The translations under genes and the position numbers were made by a program. Below are positions 29,601 to 44,600 of a DNA stretch of 64,000 nt, in pieces. The notes below the pieces were generated by a model that was given only the letters and a program-made list of their open reading frames with translations, had not been told where the DNA came from and made no database searches. Source of the stretch: Lingula anatina. Taxonomy: Eukaryota; Brachiopoda; Lingulata; Lingulida; Lingulidae. The first letter of the stretch is position 1, and each line of letters starts with the position of its first letter. Location of the stretch: NCBI RefSeq assembly GCF_001039355.2, contig NW_019775424.1:39390-103389 (forward strand), in the 5' to 3' direction.

Positions 29601-32600
29601 GGCTGTGCAGAAGTAAGGCGTATGAATGAACGCGTGAATGCTACAATTGGATAATGGACTTCAATTGTATTGTCCTAAGGAAGTATCCTTTGGCCTATTG
29701 TCTGTCACCTGTACACTTTACCAGAACAAAGAACCAAGTTGTTATTGAAATCCACACTGCAACTGAATTAATAACAGTACATAACACCCACAGCGCCTGG
29801 TGACTTCCAGGGAGTGAGGGGATGTGTACTGTCACTAGGAATGTTACACCATATTTAATTTTCTTTTAATTTTTTTATCCAGTTCATAAACATTTACAGA
29901 GAAGAGTAGTCATCACCTCAGTAAACACTTCACTGGGTTTCACCCTTCATGTCCATCTCATCTCTGCTATTAGCCTAGCACTCTACACAATACTGGTCAT
30001 ACCGAGACCACCACAATTACTGTCCCTTGTGAACCCAAATGAAACAAACAGTGCCAAGTACTAGAAAAGTTCCATTTCAGTTGGGGAAACACTGCTGGCC
30101 AAAAAATTGATTGATCTTGCACTATCTCGTTTAGTTATCCATCTACCTTGGATCTTTCTTTCCTTCCCTAGCGCACATCAGTCAAACGTCAGCTTATCTA
30201 TGTTTCTGACATCATTTGCATATGGTAAGGAAGTTTCAAGAATGAGAAGGCTTGTACAGAAAATAATTAAGAGACAGCAAATAATTTAGAGGCAAGAATG
30301 ACATCAGGTCAAAAATAATATATAAAAAGTTATTTCACCAAGCAAGAAAAAAGTGTAGCCACCCTTGCTTTGATTATCTTGACACACTCTATTAAAGATG
30401 CTTCTCAAGCCATCAGCTGCTATTAAATTTTAATCGTGTAGCATAAGCAAAATGTAATTTAAGTTGGTTTTATCAAAACAGATGATGAAATATATATCTT
30501 GCTGAAATGGAAGGATTATAGGACATGAAGCAGCTTTTGTACAATGTAGTGAGAGATGAGGAAATTAAATAATATTTCAGAAATCATATAAACAGGATAC
30601 ATTAGGAATGATTCTGATGAAGTAGGTCATATTAAAAATGGACTTAGTTTCATAAAAGTGGTAATAAACACTCTATGAACATAAAATTTTGTCAAATCAC
30701 AATTTCAAAGCATAGCCAGGGCAACCCGTCCCGGGTAATACAGATATAGCCCCCTGATAATGGTGCTGGGACCAGTGCTGACCAACACATCATATCATCT
30801 GAACCAAGTTGTTCAAAAAAGTATCATAACCATGCCGACTAAAAGCAAACAAAGTCTTTCTGAATATTTAACCTTCAATCATCTGTCAGACTATATCAAT
30901 ATGGTATTCTGTGAAAACAAACTCAAACTGAATGTTTTCTCTTTAGTTATTTATAAAACAAATTAATAGAGTATTGTATAAGCAACCTTTGTTACAACCG
31001 GACATGTTGGGAAGTTGTTCAAATGTTGTGGTGTCACATGCAGTAGATACCATTTTGCTGCTTTCACCAAGGTGGACACAAGGTTCAGTAGCCTTGGTTT
31101 TCACAACTACAGTCCATTCTCAGTCCAAATTTCTCCACAGAAGGATTTTGATCAATCTATTGGTACATTCCTCTGATGTCCAATGCCAAGCTTTCATTCA
31201 ACTTAATGTATCCAAATGCATTTTAGCCTTACAGATCATAGTTTAAAATTTTAGTCATGTCCCCTACACTTCATAAGCATCTGCCAACACACTTATTCAC
31301 ATGGTTTCCATTATATAACTAATGAAGTTTAAACATCAGTCATTTATTGGTTTGCAATCACAAAACTCACTTTATTCTAATTTAAAAAAGGAAAAAGATG
31401 TCCTAAATACCTTAAATGTTTTCACCAGGAGGAAAACCATCCACATTCATATCCCTCAAACCGCCAATTAATGCCGTCTTTCTTTTAAATTTGATTAACT
31501 TATCTTGTCTGGATGAATGTATCAAGTTGGTCTTCTCTAATTTGGTGTAACCTCACTATCTCCACAAAAATTTTCCAATCCTTCTGGTAACATGTGAACT
31601 CTTTTTATTTGACATCCAATTAAGTTTGGACAGAAAAACTAGCTAACCATGAAGATAGGACATGTCAGGACACAACTCAGGCAAAAAAGGGGCATCTCAC
31701 TCCACAGCAAAGACACACATGCAAGCAAGCCAGCATTACTCTTGTACATCCCCAAGTTCAGTTAACACCACTGGTTACAAAGAAATCCATTAAAAAGATC
31801 CAACTCATTAGTTTAATTGAGTCAATACGCTACTTAAACAAAATGTTACCCAAACCAAGCAGAAAAAGTATTTAAGCTTGAAAACAGATTCGAAGGTAAA
31901 ACATGCATGGATGGAGATACAGAACAAAGCAATGGTGTACAAATGTCAGAAGAGAAATACCTGTGAATTAATCACAGGTCAAGGGATTTAATCAATTTCC
32001 AAGGAAATAACACTAACAATAAAAAAATTAATAAAAGGTTTAAAGAGAAAATAATATTGCGATACTTTCACATATAAGAAACTCGAGATAATTCTACCTA
32101 CCTCCACTTGCTTTTGTGGCAGATTCACTTGTTGAGTCATCATAATTACAAAATGTGTTTAGACAACAATAACAGCAGCAGCAGTATCAATGTTTCTTAA
32201 ATAGTTGAAGTAGTATTCAGCTGATCACACAAGAAAACCATCAATATAAAACCAGCATATAAAAAAGCACTTGTCCTCATTGGCACATGCAGCTTTTCCT
32301 AGTCAATGGACAATGAACTGTCTTTAACATTCACCAGCGTATCGACAGTATACCAGCTTGTTCATTTCAATTGGGAAGCCCTTAATGCCAACAACAACCT
32401 GTTCTCATCTCCGAGGCCGGTCTGCAAGCCTGCTGCCACTTACAAAAATGCTGGGCAAATCAATATTTAGTATGTTGCATTTTCACCTATTCGCAGACTT
32501 GCTATTGTTGTCAATACCATGAAGATGATGAGGGTAGGATGCGCACACATATATATTGCTGAAAACCATGATGGTATATTGCCCTACTATCAGCCAATTA

Positions 32601-35600
32601 ATATTAATATATACCATTCGTCAGTTTGAAACTGATGAAGGCACGGTTGAGAAGAGTTGCATGGCTGCTTTGCAGGTATGAAGACTGAAGCAAGTATCAT
32701 TTCTTTAATAGTTTTCAGTGAAGAGGAGCTTTTTTTTTTTTTTGCATCAAATGATTTTCTCAGCACTCTGCCTCTAAAACTGTGCTCCTGTAGAAATAGA
32801 GAAATGTCAACAGTTACAATGTGGTGGGCAAAAGAAGGAACTCCAAATCAAAATGCCATTTTTCTTTTAAATATATAATGGTCATTTATAAACACACACA
32901 TACGCTGTATTATTGCTAATGCACCTTACATTATATCTTTTGTTCTTGTCAATTTTTGATGACAGACAGAGCAGACTAACTGAATGTTTATCTACCTGCA
33001 AATCAAATTAACATTTTTGAAAGTTTTCAATTGACCATCTTGAACAATCTACTTCAAACTTTTAAGTCCGCTTCTATTATGTTTACCGAGTAGTTCTTTC
33101 TTTTCCTGCACATCAAACGTGACTTAAACCTCGTTTAGTGTGTTTCGTCTGCTGCATTTAGAGAAGTAAAATAGAGTTCCTTCTATTTGTTGTTTATAAA
33201 TACATCTAAGATCCCATTCTGCTGCCTCAATATCAAGTCAATATCCTCTGCAAATTGAAATGTTCTGTTTCTTTCAAATGTTACTCAGTGAAGCATATCC
33301 TGGTGTCATAACTGTGTATTTACGCAATTAAAGCGACAAGATACATGATTGAAAGCTGAGCTAAGAGAGCGTGGATTGCATGCTGCATGACAGGTTTTTA
33401 CACCTATTCCTTCACATACATAGCAGCCCTACACTGCCATTATCCAAATACAAGCTTCAAACAGGAAGACATCAGTCAACTATCAAGTAACACGCACAAA
33501 AAATATGATAAATAATAATAAAAATAAACAAATAAAANNNNNNNNNNNNNNNNNNNNNNNNNNNNNNNNNNNNNNNNNNNNNNNNNNNNNNNNNNNNNNN
33601 NNNNNNNNNNNNNNNNNNNNNNNNNNNNNNNNNNNNNNNNNNNNNNNNNNNNNNNNNNNNNNNNNNNNNNNNNNNNNNNNNNNNNNNNNNNNNNNNNNNN
33701 NNNNNNNNNNNNNNNNNNNNNNNNNNNNNNNNNNNNNNNNNNNNNNNNNNNNNNNNNNNNNNNNNNNNNNNNNNNNNNNNNNNNNNNNNNNNNNNNNNNN
33801 NNNNNNNNNNNNNNNNNNNNNNNNNNNNNNNNNNNNNNNNNNNNNNNNNNNNNNNNNNNNNNNNNNNNNNNNNNNNNNNNNNNNNNNNNNNNNNNNNNNN
33901 NNNNNNNNNNNNNNNNNNNNNNNNNNNNNNNNNNNNNNNNNNNNNNNNNNNNNNNNNNNNNNNNNNNNNNNNNNNNNNNNNNNNNNNNNNNNNNNNNNNN
34001 NNNNNNNNNNNNNNNNNNNNNNNNNNNNNNNNNNNNNNNNNNNNNNNNNNNNNNNNNNNNNNNNNNNNNNNNNNNNNNNNNNNNNNNNNNNNNNNNNNNN
34101 NNNNNNNNNNNNNNNNNNNNNNNNNNNNNNNNNNNNNNNNNNNNNNNNNNNNNNNNNNNNNNNNNNNNNNNNNNNNNNNNNNNNNNNNNNNNNNNNNNNN
34201 NNNNNNNNNNNNNNNNNNNNNNNNNNNNNNNNNNNNNNNNNNNNNNNNNNNNNNNNNNNNNNNNNNNNNNNNNNNNNNNNNNNNNNNNNNNNNNNNNNNN
34301 NNNNNNNNNNNNNNNNNNNNNNNNNNNNNNNNNNNNNNNNNNNNNNNNNNNNNNNNNNNNNNNNNNNNNNNNNNNNNNNNNNNNNNNNNNNNNNNNNNNN
34401 NNNNNNNNNNNNNNNNNNNNNNNNNNNNNNNNNNNNNNNNNNNNNNNNNNNNNNNNNNNNNNNNNNNNNNNNNNNNNNNNNNNNNNNNNNNNATTTTCTC
34501 AGCACTCTGCCTCTAAAACTGTGCTCCTGTAGAAATAGAGAAATGTCAACAGTTACAATGTGGTGGGCAAAAGAAGGAACTCCAAATCAAAATGCCATTT
34601 TTCTTTTAAATATATAATGGTCATTTATAAACACACACATACACTGTATTATTGCTAATGCACCTTACATTATATCTTTTGTTCTTGTCAATTTTTGATG
34701 ACAGACAGAGCAGACTAACTGAATGTTTATCTACCTGCAAATCAAATTAACATCTTTGAAAGTTTTCAATTGACCATCTTGAACAATCTACTTCAAACTT
34801 TTAAGTCCGCTTCTATTATGTTTACCAAGTAGTTCTTTCTTTTCCTGCACATCAAACGTGACTTAAACCTCGTTTAGTGTGTTTCGTCTGCTGCATTAAG
34901 AGAAGTAAAATAGAGTTCCTTCTATTTGTTGTTTATAAATACATCTAAGATCCCATTCTGCTGCCTCAATATCAAGTCAATATCCTCTGCAAATTGAAAT
35001 GTTCTGTTTCTTTCAAATGTTACTCAGTGAAGCATATCCTGGTGTCATAACTGTGTATTTACGCAATTAAAGCGACAAGATACATGATTGAAAGCTGAGC
35101 TAAGAGAGCGTGGATCGCATGCTGCATGACAGGTTTTTACACCTATTCCTTCACATACATAGCACCCCTACACTGCCATTATCCAAATACAAGCTTCAAA
35201 CAGGAAGACATCAGTCAACTATCAAGTAACACGCACAAAAAATATGATAAATAATAATAAAAATAAACAAATAAAACAAAAAAAAAAATTAACATCACAC
35301 CTGCAAACACTTTATCTTTTTAATTTTCCAAAGAAAACAGTTACCTTCAAATGACTACTTGTAAGATTTAAATTTAGCAAGATATCTAAACAAAGCAGTG
35401 ATTTTTTCTTATCTGAAGCCCCAACAATCAATAGATGAATTTCTTTTAAACTGATGGTCCCTGTCTGAAATCCTATGGTTATTGTCTAAAGACAAATAAT
35501 AATTTTTATGATCATATTAAGCCACAATATGTTATCTTGAACCTATATGTCCCTTTTCAATCTATCAGTGTCTAATTCTCTCAATAGAGGTCAGCATCAT

Positions 35601-38600
35601 CTATGACCAGAGTCATCCCATTCTATGCCGCCACTTCATCATTTTTTTTAAAGAAAATCAATGTCCATTTCTGACACATCAAGCCAAGATTAGTTGCTGT
35701 GTTAACTGCCATACAGAGGGTAATGAGCAACAGGGGGAAAGCAGGCTGATTGAGCGGTATCTTTACAAATATCTGCGTGGTCTCTAGTTAAGACAACCAG
35801 GTACCACATAAATCAATTACATTTCCTAGGATGAATGTTATTACTGTATCATACACATATTTTAAACTACAAAGAAGATATTTTTTATTTCACAAACCAG
35901 GCAGGTCAATATCAGCTAGTCTGTATTCTATAATGAACTTCGTGGAAACTGTCTGGTTTCATACAATTCTTTTGGTCATGCATTAGTACAGGGGTTATCA
36001 TTACAGTCCATTAACGTAATTACAAATTTTTTTCCATTTATTTTACACACTCCTGAAAGTATCATCAGCTATTTCAAGTTAGCCAGTCCATTCTATTCCT
36101 GCATCCAACCCACTTCATTCTCAAAACACTGCATTTTTAAAAGGCCGCTGTGCTTGCGAGGGGCAGATGACTATAAATGCAGTGGATCACGAAGCTTCAT
36201 AGTACTCCATCCACACACATCATCAGTTTTAATAGGCCACTAAGCTACAGTTAATTTCCTTTTTCATGGCCTCTTCGTACAATGGCAGACATTAATAAAT
36301 ATAAAGTGACTTCATATTTAGTCGTGTCTGCCATCAGGCTGATAAAGGTGTCACAGTCACATTCACTTCCACATATCTTACTGGGGCTCCAGTCCAAAAA
36401 CAGATGGACCATTAATACAGGTCCGTTTACAGTCTACTTATAACTGCCTAACTCTGTACAATACCACAACATGCCCCTTTACACATCTTGATTTCCAGTT
36501 TTCTGTGCCACTGCAGTTTAAGATGTTGACAATGTAATACTTTGGCTAATGCAGAAGCCACCTATACAGAGACCTTATGTTTCCCTGGGCCCTTGATACT
36601 TCAACTGATTGGAAGTGTACTAGAAAAGGAAGAACCCCCCCCCCCTTGCAAAATTACATGCCAGGAATAGTCAAACCGGAGCAGTACAGAAAACTGTGCC
36701 ACTCAATGTGAAAAGAGATGATCAGCTGTGGTAGATGATAATAAATTTCTACCAGGAGGAGATATATTCTAATCCCTCCCAGTTGCCTGGCTTACCACTG
36801 TTATAAATGAGTTGGTTGAATGCCTACCAGAGGGCTTGGTTACAAAGAATTTATGTCCAGGCTGCCGAGATAGAATTGTTTTAAGTTAAACTGTCACAAA
36901 TCAAAGGGAAATGCACTTAAAATCTGCCAATTCAAGAGTCATCTAAATCCACCTGCAAGATATTCAGAAAAGCTGTGTGCTAACCAGACATTGACAGTAT
37001 CACTTGTTCGGGATATTTAGATTCTCTGCAACACCCATGCGCCTCAAATTATAAGCAGTGTTCACACCACTTATCATTACACTGGATGATACCAGGCCAT
37101 CAATCTGTAGAACAATCAGGAATGTGAACACATCTCTTCTCTACCTTGTCAATACTTAGTTTTAAAAACAAAACTGAAGCATAACAGGTATATATTTGTT
37201 TTCAAGAGATGCCTAGCTTATTTTCAATGTCAATCCTCTTGACTGGGGATTACTAAACATTACTTGACAGGGATAAACATTAAATATTAATAAGGGATTT
37301 ATCACTGTAGGACCATATAATATAGAGAAACTAGCTATGCTCATTATGAATTTTCTGGGAGTAGATTATTAAAGTTTTTCTTCATATCTTAACAGACATT
37401 CCCTCTCTGGTACAGAGAGAGATATTCTGCAGTTTTGCAACTAGATTTTTTCCTGGTGGATTACTCGAGGTCAATTTCCCTCCCAAATGCTTCCCGACTT
37501 TGACCACGCACATGCTGATAAATGCCATCTTACGCGGCTTCTTTCACTGCACAGTTCCTTAAACAAAAGTAAAACAAACACATTCCAAAGTCCTTCTTTA
37601 TCTTTTTCACACAATACACCGAGCCTCATTACTTTCTGATGTCTACCTCTGTAGGATCTCCTCACCAAACCTAATCTAATAGTGCCCATCAGAACATCTG
37701 GCCTCCTGTGGGAAACAGGGGAATACTTCATGTCAAGTCTACTGAACAAAATCATTAAACTCACATGAAATATCTCAATTTCCTGAGTGGAAATGAAGTG
37801 TTCAAAGCATCTTTTCTCTCACTCTCCTCTACAAATAATAAATGTCAATCTAGAGTTAATCTACTGCTAAATTCATTTCATCCGCAAAGCACATCTTATA
37901 TTTCTGATCTGCACGAGAATTATGACTAGATTAAGGGATAAGACAACTTTAAATATTGATTCATAATTATACAGGCACCTTGAAAAAACAATCCACTTTG
38001 CTGGCTATCTGTTGAACTCCATTGACACAGGAACCATTAGTAAGATCATCCCGAGCAAAACGGTGTTCGATAAAATGGGAACGGTATCTCGTTATAAAAA
38101 TTCTGAAAGGATTTTTCAAAGATGGCTACCTGTAGGATTCATTAAATCAAAGGTGATTTATATTGCTATGCACATTGCCATTATTTCAGTTTTGATCTCA
38201 CATGATAATTGTACAGAAAGAATCTATCGCTGTAATTGCAAGAAGTAAAATAGGACTATTAATATCCATCTAATGCAGAATATTTTAGAAATAGCCTTTC
38301 CAAAACTATTCAAACCCATTTTGAACAAAAACAGATCTCGAATTTCTAGTTGTAATCCAACCAAGAAAAAAAGTATCAGTAAATATTAAATTGTCAAAAC
38401 AAATAATCCTGGAAATCCTGACAGAATGTCCAAGTGCAACCTTACCCAACATTTTTCTAACACTCTCCCCCACATCTCCCCAAGCATCCTCCCCCCCCAC
38501 CCCCCACCCCCCAAGTCTGGAGTTGTACCTACTTACTTCTCCAATAAATTTCTTCACGCCTGTCCATTGAAATATCACTCTAAAATATAAAATATACTCA

Positions 38601-41600
38601 CTTTTTTAAAACTAAAAAAAAACTTCATGCTTCTTGTGTCTTTGGTGAAATGTGTCTTACCTTTGCATCCATCATCACATACCATCAAATAAAAGATACT
38701 TGATTTGATTGAACAACTTTCCAGCTCTTCTTCTGCAATGACTCTTAGATCTCTAACCTCAATTTTCATTTCCTATGTGCATCCTCATCATATTGCTTTT
38801 TAGAGTAATCGTGTCATATTTAACATGCAGGTTTCTCTCTCATTTTGTTATGAAATCCATAAAGAAACTGACATTTAGCTGCATATGCTTCAATATGCGA
38901 CTTTTGACCTACAGATGTCAATAAAGACCCATGACATGTCAATCATTTTTGAAAAAGAGATCAATGCAAATTTGATTTCACAAATGTCCTCTGCGTTCCT
39001 TAAATTGACAGAAAAGCTATGATAATCAGAGTCACACAAAAAGCCATCCCCACTGTAGAAAATAAAGTAAAATTTTGACCAAGCTGTACTCATTTATGAT
39101 CCAGGGAGTATAAAGCTGGATGAGACTAAAGTAACTGAAACTTACAAAAAGGTTACAAGTATTTACATTACAGATTAGTATCAAATTGAAGATTAAACTT
39201 TGCTTCAAACTATGGCACCATGATTGTTCTGATGGTTTGGATCATGTAAATAGCATAATAAATATACAATCTAAATTTAAATGGTTTTATTCATACTCCT
39301 TTTCAACATAGGCCATCCTAATAGGGAGACCATCTCTAAGAAATTACACCATTTTGTGCAAATATCATTCACAAAAGAAGACTGCAAAGAGACGAGTAGA
39401 TTAAAACAATGGTGCTTCTTTCATATCTCTGCCACATTGGGCTGATAACAAAGAGAAGAGTAAATGGCTTCTGGTTCATAATTAATACCAATACAATTTA
39501 ACAAAAAGACATTGAAATAAAGCCAGTCAGCTCCAACCCTCAATTCATTATGTTCCAATCTACCATCAATCTTTCTAAGATGAACCTTAATTTGAATTTA
39601 ATTGATCTAATTAGCCACAACTTGTTAACCAAATGAAATATGTGGACATGAATGGAAGCAACAAGCGACCTATATTAATCATACTACAACTAGCACACTT
39701 CTCAGAATAATGGAATTTCTTTAAGAAAAAAACATTTTCATATCCATCTATTGTCTGTTCACTCAATTAGACAGCCTTCACATGCAATATGTGGACTCCA
39801 GTATCAATCGGCTTATTTTCACAGATGCTGATTACCCTAGGGACCTCGTCCTCCCTGAAGACAAAGAAAAAAACACAAGGAGCTTCAAGCACCTCATCAT
39901 GAACATGTAATAACCTGATGTATACAGTAAAAAGAAAACAGATCACCTGACACGAGACACGGTGGGGAATATCTTTACAGGACATAAACATTCTATGCAT
40001 ATAGAACTTTTCTTACTAGGATCTTTATGTGAAACTGTATACTATTTGCAGTACAATGCAGGACCAATAATAAAGCATGTGTGCATGCAATCTGATGAAG
40101 AATGAATCTGTCCCAAGCATGCCAATCAGTATTTTTCCAGAGACATCAAGGCAGGGCTCATCTATCAACTCATACTTTTTGAAAGCTTTGATATGCAAAT
40201 CCAATCATTAATTCATCTCTGAGAGAAACCTACCATCAAAGGCAACTTACGGAATTGGGTTAGCCTAGTTCCATTATTATCTATCCTTATTATCTATTGA
40301 TACTTAATTAAATACTGGGATAAATCCACGATTTAAAACTAGCATTAATAAGTGAGTGTTATAGTCTGTATCTTCAAACTGATGCACTATTACTAACATC
40401 AAGCAATAACTTCACATTAGTTAAATAAACCAACTAATACATAATGGGATCTTTTTTGCCAGCACACAAAGGCCACAAATCTCAAATTAATGTCATATCA
40501 TTTTTGTACTTTTAAATATTTTCTTCCCCATTTTCCATCCCTCAGCAGTCCTAAAATGCAGTCGTGCAGACCATTAATTAAAATTTCAATAATATGTTCA
40601 GATTACATTTTTTATGTAACTCAAATAATTAGGTAAGATCCTCTAGGTCATTCCTGGTTGTTAATTAAAACATGTATATCAAATTCCCTAGAGAAAATAG
40701 TACAAGAAGAAGAACATGTATGCCATGTATGCACACAATATGTTGGCATATTCCGCAATGTGTGCTTCATTGTGAATTTTGATATGGAGATTGAATCAAT
40801 CTTTAACTTCACCCAAATGATCAATAAACAAGTTTGACTTTCAGCAAACAGTGCTTAGAATCACACTTCAGTGTTGATTTCCAAATTATGTTGAAAACCT
40901 TTTTTTTTTTTTGGTATTTCACTGAGCTACCTTAGTGAGATGATTAGCATATTATAAATCAACCACGTTTCCACTCAGATATTGTGCAGATGATTATAAT
41001 GAAAAGAAAAGAAAGCATCTGTCAGTTATAAAGCAACAGGTGGTCAAACATCCTAAAGTATACTTTAAAACAGACTGAGCTGACCCTAGATTAGAGATGC
41101 AAGTTGCTATGTAGTAAGATTGACTATATATTGAGTAAATGGACAATTATAATTTTAGGCATATTTGGGCACTGAAAGTAGAATAACATTTCACAGTAAC
41201 AGTTCAGGTATAAATATATATTAATTTACAAACGGAACCCCAATATCAACACACAGATGAAGCTGTACAGAATAAGATATCTGTTTAATCCTATGAGCTG
41301 AAACAAAATGAATTGTTATATTCATCTCACCATCAATTCCCATAATCAAACATCTGGTATTGAAGGACACAGGAGATGCTAAATTTTCTTTAATCCAATT
41401 TTCAATTTCAAAATCAAAACATGGATGTACTCTTTATTGATCAAAATGAGCTGAAATGTATGAAACATTTGAATCCATTAGTGGTCAAATAAAGACATCC
41501 CCCTAGGAGGCTCACTATTAGGCCTCCACACCAAATGAATTCGAAACAGTGTCTACAACAAAAGCAAAATGTGAAGGTGACAGTAGATGGAAGCAAAAAC

Positions 41601-44600
41601 AGAAAATGGGAGAAAGTTAATTTAACAGCTTATTTGCAAATATTTTCTGCTGACAATGGCACATTTACTCACTGTTAAGCCTAGGTCACTGAAAATCCCA
41701 TTTACAGAGCCCTCAGGGAATCCAGTTTACTGAATCCGGGTTGCAGGGAATCCAGTGTACTGCACTGTAGGACACAGGGAATCCGGTTTACTACACCATG
41801 GGACACAGGGAATCCAGTGTACTGAGCCCCAAGACACAGGGAATCCAGGTTACTGAGCCCCAAGACACAGGGAATCCAGTGTACTGAGCCCCAAGACACA
41901 GGGAATCCAGTGTACTGCACTGTAGGACACAGGGAAGATGGTTTATTACACCATGGGACACAGGGAATCCAGGATCCTGTTTACGAGACTTAGGACAAGG
42001 TGGCATATTTTGGATCTACCTGCTTAGGCCAGTCTGTCTAGATCAGTAAATCAAACTTTGAGGTTAAAAAAGAAATGGAAACGCAAACACTGTTTAATTA
42101 ATGAAATGTATTTATTATCCACGTCTATTCTATTTATAGTATAACACATTTAACATACATTTAAAATGATAAATTGAAAAAGACAACTTTCAGTGAACTT
42201 GTCTTAAATTGCATAATACAGTAATCAACGTCATATTAAATGCTGAGAAAAAGGCAGGTGTCATCTTAAAACCATATCTGGGTATAATAAGTGACCTAAC
42301 TTGAATGATCATGTAGAGTTTATATCACCTGTTCATGTTGTAAATGATCATGTAGAGTTTATGTCATCGTTTCATGTTTTTGAATTATCACATGGAGTTT
42401 TTATGTTCATGTTGTCAAGGATAATTCAATACAAATGTACAGATCAACGTTTCTAGCTCAGCAATAAAGCAGCAATAAGTTTCATATATAAGTGCATGTA
42501 AAAGCTGTGCACTTACCTTGCCAAGGCAGACTCTCTTATTCATGGCGTTGAGGCCAGCGGCTGCCGCTGAATGTTCGGCAAACTCCACAAAACAGTAAGG
42601 ATCATTGTTGGGCTGCAGATGAAAGAACAAAATTTCAATACATATATATATATGTATATTTAATAAAAACAGTAATTTTTTTAGAGGTTTATTATAAGGT
42701 AAGTACACCATATAACACTTTTTTTTTGAATAATTAAAATGCCACACAAAGCTTAGCAACTTATACATTGTTAACATAACATGGCCAATTCAATAACGTT
42801 TTCAACTTCTTAGCACCTATATACTGGATAAACCCATTATTCTGTTGCAGCCCAGTGTACAGTTAATTAAAATTCACAGGAGGGTGTGGCAAAAACTCAG
42901 TTTAAAACTATTCCCTGCAGCTGGAACTAAACCAACATAACAGCATATTTTCAAAAATAATACATATGTACAAGCACAATTAAATTATACCATTCTGTTT
43001 TATTCCTTGATAATCATAAATGCTATCACACACTTTAATTTAGTATGACCAGCTCTTTTTTAATATATCAAATCTGCTATAATGTTATGTTATCGAAAAA
43101 TATCCGATCTGTAAAGTCAATAATATCTGAATACTATCGCTGTATTTTATCTACTCCCCCAGTGGTGCCCAAGTTTGATAACGATACAGTAGCATCTGGT
43201 GCCAGGTCACAAACTTTCACTACAGCCTAATTAGATATTCTAACATATTTACTATGTATTTAGTTGAGGCCAGCTACTGTAATTAGCCAACCAAATCATA
43301 CTCATTAAACTGTCACAGCCACACTAATTTGATTGCACTTTTTTTTTTACAAAAGAAACAGAAAGATGCACAGTACATTTGTCTTCGTAGTCAAAAACCT
43401 TTTTCAGATCAATTCTTCCTTTTTTCAATACTTTCAACCAAGTAGACAATAGCTTTTTAAATTTCAATTAACAAGGGCATTCTTCTTATTCTCAGTGTGG
43501 TCCACATGAGCCACAAGACTGAAAATTGAGCCCCCCATCTACTTCAGTTATGGCACCAAAATCACACAATATTTGAGGTTATATGCAACCCCTTCAAATA
43601 GATAGATTTTGCTCGTTTGATTTCATATTAAACTAAAAGTGTATTGCACAATTTAGTTATGAATATCATAGGAGTACAATAATATAATAAGCTGCAATGA
43701 TATAATATATGGCACAATATGTGAATGAAAATGAAAAGCAATACCCTTCTGGGGAAGCAGCAATTGTCATGTTGACATTTCTTCAGAGAAAGCTTTGGTC
43801 ATGGTGACCTGAAAAATGGTATATGGTTCCAAGAGATCAGTGGTGCTATAGACAAATTCTCAAACGGCAAAAATAACAACTGGGGAAAACCACTGAAATC
43901 TTCTTTGGAAAAAGTTAAAAGGGTCTACTTGTCCGACAGATTAAAATGAAATGACGGGCAAGAACTTAAGCAAGTGTGTTCTACTATTACAGTTTAGTGA
44001 AGTTTGGGAAACTGTGTAGTACACAATATTATAATAAAAAGATACATACCACTGTCCTTGTTCTATCAATCCTTACAATTTTCCAGCTATCAAGGATTTT
44101 ATCTAATGTGTCAAGTGATTTGGGGACAAAACAATGTTTAAAAGATGTATAAAAAGTCTCACCTAAGGTTAAGGAATCATGTCCCCCAGTTTTCCTCAAG
44201 TACAACTTAGTCTTTGAAAACACACAATAACAAAACTGATACTTACCACCAGTGTCATTTTATATAAAACTACAGTATGAAATTATTTACCAGTCTGTTA
44301 ATAATTACTGAAGGTCTTGGGGTTTATTTATTTTTCCTTTTTTTCTTAGCTTTCTTAAAATGTTTTCCAACTATCATTTATCTACACCAAATAACATGAA
44401 ATAACTGTAACAACAGTTGGTTGTCTTGAAAAAGAGTGTTATTAAAAAAAACTGTATTTAGGGCACAAGAAACTGGGCTAATAATGAAAAGAAAACCTAA
44501 TTACCTTACAGCTTAGAGTTGTCTGTTCAACACTCACTATCATGGTGAGAAAACAGAACTTCAATACATATCAAGTGTAAATTTCTTATCTATAAGATTA

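Noticed and set aside
28215-30289. Pair of conserved 60-codon frames (28215-28397 and 30107-30289)
   Set aside because: Their similarity comes from the recent tandem duplication, not from protein selection.
33483-34617. Long open frames of 340 and 370 codons on both strands
   Set aside because: They run through the N gap, where X codons hide stops.
37471-37764. 97-codon frame in TIA1 intron 4
   Set aside because: No homology, no good splice borders, and length not exceptional for intronic DNA.
38530-38770. Possible small minus-strand exons with GTAAGT/GTAAGA donors near 38530 and 38660
   Set aside because: They end in phase 1, which does not match TIA1 exon 5, and encode nothing recognisable.
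41702-42006. Cys/Pro/Trp-rich repeat protein frames
   Set aside because: These are translations of a non-coding 31-bp minisatellite; two minus-strand frames are equally open.
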